Source: Cryptomeria japonica
Taxonomy: Eukaryota > Streptophyta > Pinopsida > Cupressales > Cupressaceae
DNA: 64,000 bases
Assembly: GCF_030272615.1 (NCBI RefSeq)
Contig: NC_081407.1
Span: forward strand, 434,406,730 to 434,470,729
Reading direction: 5' to 3'
Shown here: positions 59,022 through 64,000 of the stretch, piece by piece
How the letters are laid out: every line of letters begins with the position of its first letter
How positions within the stretch are numbered: position 1 is the stretch's first letter
Program-made: the position numbers and the translations under genes
The notes under the pieces: generated by a model
Database searches by the model: none
The model's input: only the letters and a program-made list of their open reading frames with translations
Told to the model about the DNA's origin: nothing

Positions 59022-60118
59022 GCACTAGAGGAAACATTTGAATTTTGAATTGTAGGACAAAGCTTGCAAAAATTGAGTAATGCAAAATTTAAGAAAATAA
59101 TGATTACACAATTTGAAATTTGTTGGGGGAAGAGGATGACACAATTTCCAAAAATGAAAGGAAATTGGAATTTTAAAATTAGGGCCAAGGAAATACCACT
59201 TAATTTTAAAAATTAGAATTTTTAAAATCAGGGCAGATAATAATTAACCTCTTAATTTTAAAAATTTTCTTGAAAGTTGAAATGTTGAATTTTGAAGGTA
59301 TTTCTGATTCTAGAGGGTTCAAAAATTGATAAAATTAGCCAATCTTCTGGATTTAGGCTATTAAATACAGTCATAACAATCTCCCGAAATTTTGGGAAAA
59401 AAGCCGAGGACCGTGACGGGAATGCACATGGTCCAACCAACTTTTTTCAAAATTTTCAGGGATGGATATTATGATGATTTTAAAGCTAACCCCCAAAAAT
59501 TGGCAAATTTTACGATCTCTAGATGGGCGAAATGAAGACACAAATGTGAAAATAGGACCCTATTAGGGTTTTGAAGAAAAAGAGGAATTAAAGTGCAATT
59601 TTGAAAAGGGTCAAACCTAATGAATATGGACACCTTGGAAAGAGAATTTGAATGTAAATGAAATTGATTTGAAATTCACACAAAATCCAATTAATTTTAA
59701 AAATTAGGGTTACCTAACCACTTAATTTTGAAATTTGAATTTTGGGAAAAAAGGGGGAAATTGAAAATTTGAATTGTAGGAATGAAAACAAATCTGAGAA
59801 CAATCAGAAATCTGAAAATTAAAGGGAAATTCAATTTTTGCACAAGTTCAATATGATTTTTAAAAATTAGGGTTTGAACAAGTAACCTCTTAATTTTGTA
59901 AATTTTAATTGCAAATTGAACAAGACAATGAGGAAATTGAATTTGACAAACAAAACAATTTTCAGATCTAAGATAACCACAAGCAATTTTTACAAATCAC
60001 AAGTTCAATTTTAATTTTTAAAACTAGGGTTTTTAATGATTTAACCACTAAGTTTGCAGAAATTTGAAACTTGTAGATGAAAAATATCCAATTTTGTTCA
60101 AAGGAAAGCATGCAAGAC
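59022..60118 (-). other. Long AT-rich leader with recurring motif
   Basis: About 1.1 kb of non-coding leader between primer site and gag. The words TTTTAAAAATTAGGGTT or close forms recur (near 59170, 59205, 59698, 59855 and 60015, + strand), often followed by an AACC-ACTTAATTTT-like stretch, suggesting an old internal duplication. Confidence 0.6.
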
Positions 60119-60134
60119 GTCGGGTTCACCAAAA
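60119..60134 (-). promoter_or_regulatory. Primer-binding site
   Basis: The minus strand after the LTR reads TTTTGGTGAACCCGACGTC. The plus strand therefore shows GACGTCGGGTTCACCA, which looks like a tRNA 3' end including CCA. I do not assign the tRNA species. Confidence 0.72.
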
Positions 60135-61325
60135 TGTAATGGTGGGAAAATGATGAGTGATAGATCAAGAGGAAAACTAACCATTTCCCTCAAAGAGAGA
60201 TGAGAGTTTCACTATTGATTATTCTTCAAGCACCTTTCACCATTATATTAGGAAGATAAGGGATAATTCACTAGATTCAATCTCCACACAAAGATGATAG
60301 ATTGAATTATGAAAGAATTAAGAATGCTAGGATGATCCCTTCTTCCTTTGTTTGATTTAGAAAGGAAATTGATTGAATTATGTAGTGCAAAAGTGACAAA
60401 GAATCGATTATAACTTGAGATCAGAATATGGGATGAAGTTGTGCACTTGGATCTGGCAGTAAAATGTCGAATTTGATGAAAAGTTGTCCGGATCATGGCA
60501 GGAATGTACACGGTCCTCCAAAAGATCCGCGAAATGAAAAGGGTTTTTTCGCCTTTGCAAATGAAGCCCGAATTCGAAAGTATAGCTGTGCACCTGCAAC
60601 CTACAAATAGAAAAGAGAGGGAAATGTGTTGGGATTGGGCGTTTGCCTTTAGGTCAAACCCCAGTTTTGGAATTAACCAAGTAATGAAAGAAAGTACTTG
60701 CAAGTAGATGTAAATGAAAGACTGAATTATAAATCACCTTAAGGGAGGTTGTAGTAGCAATGTTGATGGAAATGCTTGTGTGGAATTGAATGTTGAGAGG
60801 GATCTCCTCTTCAATGGTTGAATCCTTGACTTGAATGCAACACCTAGCCTTGAAGGGAGACTTGAGAATGCCCAATGCTAGAAAAGAATGCTTGAATGCA
60901 CTTGATCGCTTATGACCTTATCAAAATTCCACCTCCTGAACTTATCCATCTTATGTAAATGAGAGAGCGCATTCCCCCTTAAATACATGTTTCAAGGATT
61001 TGAATTTCATCACGGGCCAACATCGGGGAGATTTCCCACTCATTGCACAACCCACAATGCATGCTCTAGAAATGTCCTTCCCCAAAATAGGGTAGGGACA
61101 AGGGTACCATGCCCTTGTCTAAGGGGGGACAGGGGCATGGCACCCTTGTCCTACCCCTTTCTTCATGGCAGAGTGCGGACAGAGTGATGTGGAGGCCAAG
61201 GAAAAAGTTGTTTTCACAAGCCGAGCACTCTCCAGTCTCTGATCAGGCTAGAAGATTCAAGTTCGCATGCGTGAGGACCCTAATGCAGTCGTAAATTGCT
61301 AGGGTCGCAATTTTATGACACTACA
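60135..61325 (-). repeat. 5' LTR of the gag-protease element
   Basis: It is 1,191 bp and the counterpart of 53556-54795. The length difference comes mainly from one GC-rich unit near 61100 and a short deletion near 60468. Confidence 0.92.
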
Positions 61326-61657
61326 CTAACATAATTCAATCTCACAAAATTCCAAGATTCATTTTTATGTAACATTTTAAACATGAGGATTATATAATTA
61401 TCAACATACATTGTTCATAAATAATCCATGCGTTATCATAAACTTCAAAGAAATTAGATTGTTATCCTTATTTTTTATTATGAAGCAAAAACTGGATAAG
61501 CTCTATGAATTTTTATTTGAATTCATTCTTTTTTCTCTAAGTTCATTTTTCAAGGCATTTTGTCCACCTAATTAGTCTTTGGGGATCCTTCCTTTCAATC
61601 CCTCCAGTTCTGACGGTTAATTCAAAAAATTAACTTAAGCAAGACTTTTAATATTTT
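61326..61657. other. AT-rich spacer
   Basis: Nothing recognised between the LTR and the inverted-repeat array. Confidence 0.5.
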
Positions 61658-62668
61658 GGTGCAAAGTCAGATTTTACCTTTGACACCACACCTATCTTGT
61701 CTTTTTGGTGCAAATAAGACTCACAAGCCCAAATTGCACCTTTTTAGAGTCAATGCATTCGAAATATGTATTTTAGGGTTGTAAGCCCAAAATACAATAC
61801 ACATTTATATCACACGTTTATGATAATTTAATGATGGAGGTTTTTGAAATCATTTTGGTCATTTTGATCTTTGTTTTTCCTAAGCACCTGGTCTTTGCTA
61901 AAGAAGGGTCGAAATTGTTCCTTGCTCTCCATTTTCAAGTAAGTTTTCTTCTTTCTTTGTTTTCTTTGCATTTCTTTTTCTTCTATCTTCTTACACGAGT
62001 GTTTGGGCTTCAAAGGTCAAGCTTTGTTTTCATTTTAAAATGCCTCTATTAGTGTTTTACGGGAAGGCAATCATGTCATACATCGAACTGCACTTCTCAC
62101 AATATATGGTGCAATTGTCTTCCTGTAATACACTAATTCATGAATGTGTCTTTCCTTAGGTTGTGACCTACTATTGATGTTTGGTGTAAATTGGGGCCTT
62201 AACCCTGACAACCAACCTACACCATGACCTTCCTCTTTGGTGTATGGCGGGACAGTAACCCCGACCAACACTAGCAACTATACAATGATATTTTTTTTGG
62301 GTGTATGGAGTGGTCGTAATCCCAACCTACACTGAGTCCTTCCTAAATGGTGTAAGGTGGGGTTATGACCCCACCATAAACCAAAATTTGAACTGTTTTG
62401 TTTTGTTTTCTATGTGGTGTAAGACAGGTTTGTAAGCCTGATCTTCACCACCTTGTTTTGTATGATCCTTCATAGGTGTAAATCAGGGTTGCAAACCCGA
62501 CTTACACAAATATGGCTTGTAATACTTCTTAAGATGCAAATTGTACTTAAGTCCAAAATCCATTTGTTTAAGCACCACACCAATGTTAGGTGAAAATCGG
62601 GTTTGTAAGCCCGATTTACACCAAATGCGCACACATGTAAATCATGGTTACAAACCCAATTTACACTC
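61658..62668. repeat. Array of at least eleven related short inverted repeats
   Basis: Units of mostly 30-41 bases, each an imperfect palindrome, start near 61658, 61707, 61767, 62183, 62239, 62299, 62349, 62416, 62475, 62589 and 62636. The best unit (62589-62622) has arms GGTGAAAATCGGG and CCCGATTTACACC around TTTGTAAG. Others keep GGTGTAA at the start, a GGG...CCC core and TTACACC at the end, and they change on both arms together (62349: GGTGTAAGGTGGGG with CCCCACC). Spacers often contain TCCTTC. A gap of about 390 bp lies between the third and fourth units. Confidence 0.85.
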
Positions 62669-62926
62669 AAAAGGGATTCTTGTTATATCAATAAGTTAGG
62701 GTTTTTGAAACCCTAATAAGGTGTTTGATGAGCTAAAAGAATGGTGGTGATCCTTTTCAAATGATGCAGTTTCAATCATAGTCAAATGACAGAGTTATCC
62801 CCAAGAAAAAAAGCTATGAAGTTCAAGAAGCAAGACCCACATCTGGTCTTCCCATCGTCATCGATATCATCTAATATTAACAACATAAGAGATACATAGA
62901 TATGACACATAGATCTAGAAGAATTT

Positions 62927-64000
62927 ATGAAAAGAGTCAAAGAGCCACCAGAGTACTACAAAATGAAGACAATCATTAACAATGGCAGTCATTTGGTTGT
63001 GGCTTTCCCAATGTTAGAACAAAATCCTGAGTTTGTGTTAGCGTTCGCTAACAAATATGATCCAATAAGCAGGTTTGTTAAGGACGTAGAGGCGAAGAAA
63101 ACTCTTATCAAGTTGGATGAGGATTTCTTTAACACTATCTTCAAGTGTCCCAACATTGATCAATATGCCAATATTGACATGCAATCAACACAAGCATACT
63201 ATGACAACAAGTCAGATAAGTGTAGAAGAAATATCAATGATAATTGGCTAAAGACTCCAAGGCCTACTATTGCAAGATGGCCTAAGACTATTGATCAGAG
63301 TGACTTCATTGAGGAGGTAAATGATATGATTACTCTTCTTAGTAGAGTAAAGGGAAAAGATGTTTCAGATACCTATCATGAGAGGATGTATCAATACATC
63401 CATATCATCTGACAAAACAAGAAGAAGATCTATTGGGGTAAGCAAATAAGTGATGCTTTGTGCGAGCAACTGACCAAAGTTCCTACTACCTTGAAGTTCT
63501 ATATGACTTCATGCCTAGTATATGCAATAGCCTCAATGAGGCATTTTATAGGATTTTCTACCACAAGAGATAGGAGTCAAATTTTTGTATATCAATATTA
63601 CTCACAATTGACTCTAAAGAACAGTTTACATCATTTTAGGAGAGTGAATGATGCTTTCTTTTATCACTATATGTGCATGTTTTATAAGGAACTTTAGAAT
63701 AATAGAGTGTTAGACGAAGCTTGGAATGTGGTGAACCAATATGGGTGCATGTTCTTACAATTCCCTACCTTTACCTATCTCAGAGTAGGATGTTATGATG
63801 ATGAACCTTCCATTATTCTTAGTTACCCATCAGACAAAATTGTGCTCATGGAATTGGCTCATCAGATGGTATTAGTGCATGAATGCCAATCAGGATTACA
63901 CAAGAATGGTTTCAAGTTCCTCTCTCACTATTGGTAGATATTCAATCAATTCCATCTACAAATTTAGAGCCATGGATGAAGAGATGAGAAGGGTAACAAT
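62927..64000 (+). pseudogene. Unassigned ORF with in-frame stops, running off the window
   Basis: One plus-strand frame is open from ATG 62927 to 63937 apart from TGA at 63410 and TAG at 63695, with a further TAG at 63935 and more beyond. It reads EQNPEFVLAFANKYDPISRF, DEDFFNTIFKCPNIDQYANI, SDALCEQLTKVPTTLKFYMT and ACTF-free helical stretches such as SCLVYAIASMRHFIGFSTTR. I see no enzyme motif. In layout (a small 'LDEDFFNTIFKCP' block, later a helical 'MTSCLVYAI' block) it recalls the unassigned ORF at 38.2-41.6 kb and plant transposon-associated ORFs, but similarity is weak. Probably part of a non-autonomous element extending to the right. Confidence 0.45.

Larger units (their letters stand above)
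53556..61325 (-). mobile_element. Gypsy-like non-autonomous LTR element (gag and protease only)
   Basis: LTRs at 53556-54795 and 60135-61325 share TGTAATGGTGGGAAA and ATGACACTACA ends. CTAAT (left) and CTAAC (right) look like a 5-bp target duplication with one change. Minus-strand order is LTR, primer site, leader, gag, degenerate protease, proline-rich tail, polypurine tract, LTR. No RT, RNase H or integrase is present in the 5.3-kb interior. This fits the gag-only LTR derivatives (TR-GAG type) known from plants. Confidence 0.87.

Noticed and set aside
60119..60134. Apparent tRNA 3' end (GACGTCGGGTTCACCA)
   Set aside because: No other part of a tRNA cloverleaf is present; its position next to the LTR shows it is the primer-binding site.
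61828..62052. Overlapping open frames on both strands
   Set aside because: A hydrophobic plus-strand frame and its Lys-rich antisense mirror in T-rich DNA between inverted-repeat units; no support for coding.

Overview
This is nuclear DNA from a large, repeat-rich plant genome. The evidence is AT-rich sequence, plant L1-type LINEs whose ORF2 ends in an RNase H domain, SIRE-like Copia elements with long LTRs, a gag-protease-only Gypsy-like element, hAT remnants, and a single convincing host gene in 64 kb. Such low gene density, with nested and decayed LTR elements, would suit a gymnosperm, but the species cannot be read from the sequence.

Layout. 1-3150: AT- and pyrimidine-rich decayed DNA. 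About 3160-9540: a nearly complete but inactivated LINE (+), with an (AT)n(GA)n microsatellite just beyond it. 9912-13476: unannotated DNA and one end of a short-LTR element with a 150-bp internal duplication. 13477-20748: a decayed Copia element (- strand) with a full 2.4-kb 3' LTR and a truncated 5' LTR. 20820-21420: a LINE ORF1 remnant. 21450-29200: intergenic DNA with a 290-bp duplication, a three-copy repeat of about 240 bp and a few unidentified exon-like islands. 29210-32745: a second, heavily deleted LINE (+) split by a 356-bp hAT-type MITE. 33108-33600: a relic of a hAT transposase C-terminus. 34706-35251 (-): an intact small acidic protein gene resembling the male-enhanced antigen 1 (MEA1) family, with a TATA box upstream.

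36695-49323 is one large SIRE-like LTR element (- strand). It has gag zinc knuckles but no protease, integrase or reverse transcriptase; in their place is a broken coding region of about 3.4 kb that I cannot assign. Its 5' LTR is split by a second non-autonomous LTR element (43853-48497, target duplication ACCTG), which carries its own unassigned ORF of about 383 codons. 49330-53555 is AT-rich with tandem gag relics. 53556-61325 is a Gypsy-like element (- strand) with only gag, a degenerate aspartic protease and a proline-rich tail. 61658-62668 holds at least eleven related short inverted repeats. 62927 to the right edge is a broken unassigned ORF.

The elements probably depended on, or decayed from, autonomous relatives elsewhere in the genome. 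Insertion order can be read in places: the nested element is younger than its 36.7-49.3 kb host, and the MITE is younger than the second LINE. Boundaries of LTR elements rest on direct comparison of the two repeats in the window, primer-binding sites, polypurine tracts and target duplications. Family names rest on motif recognition without database searches.
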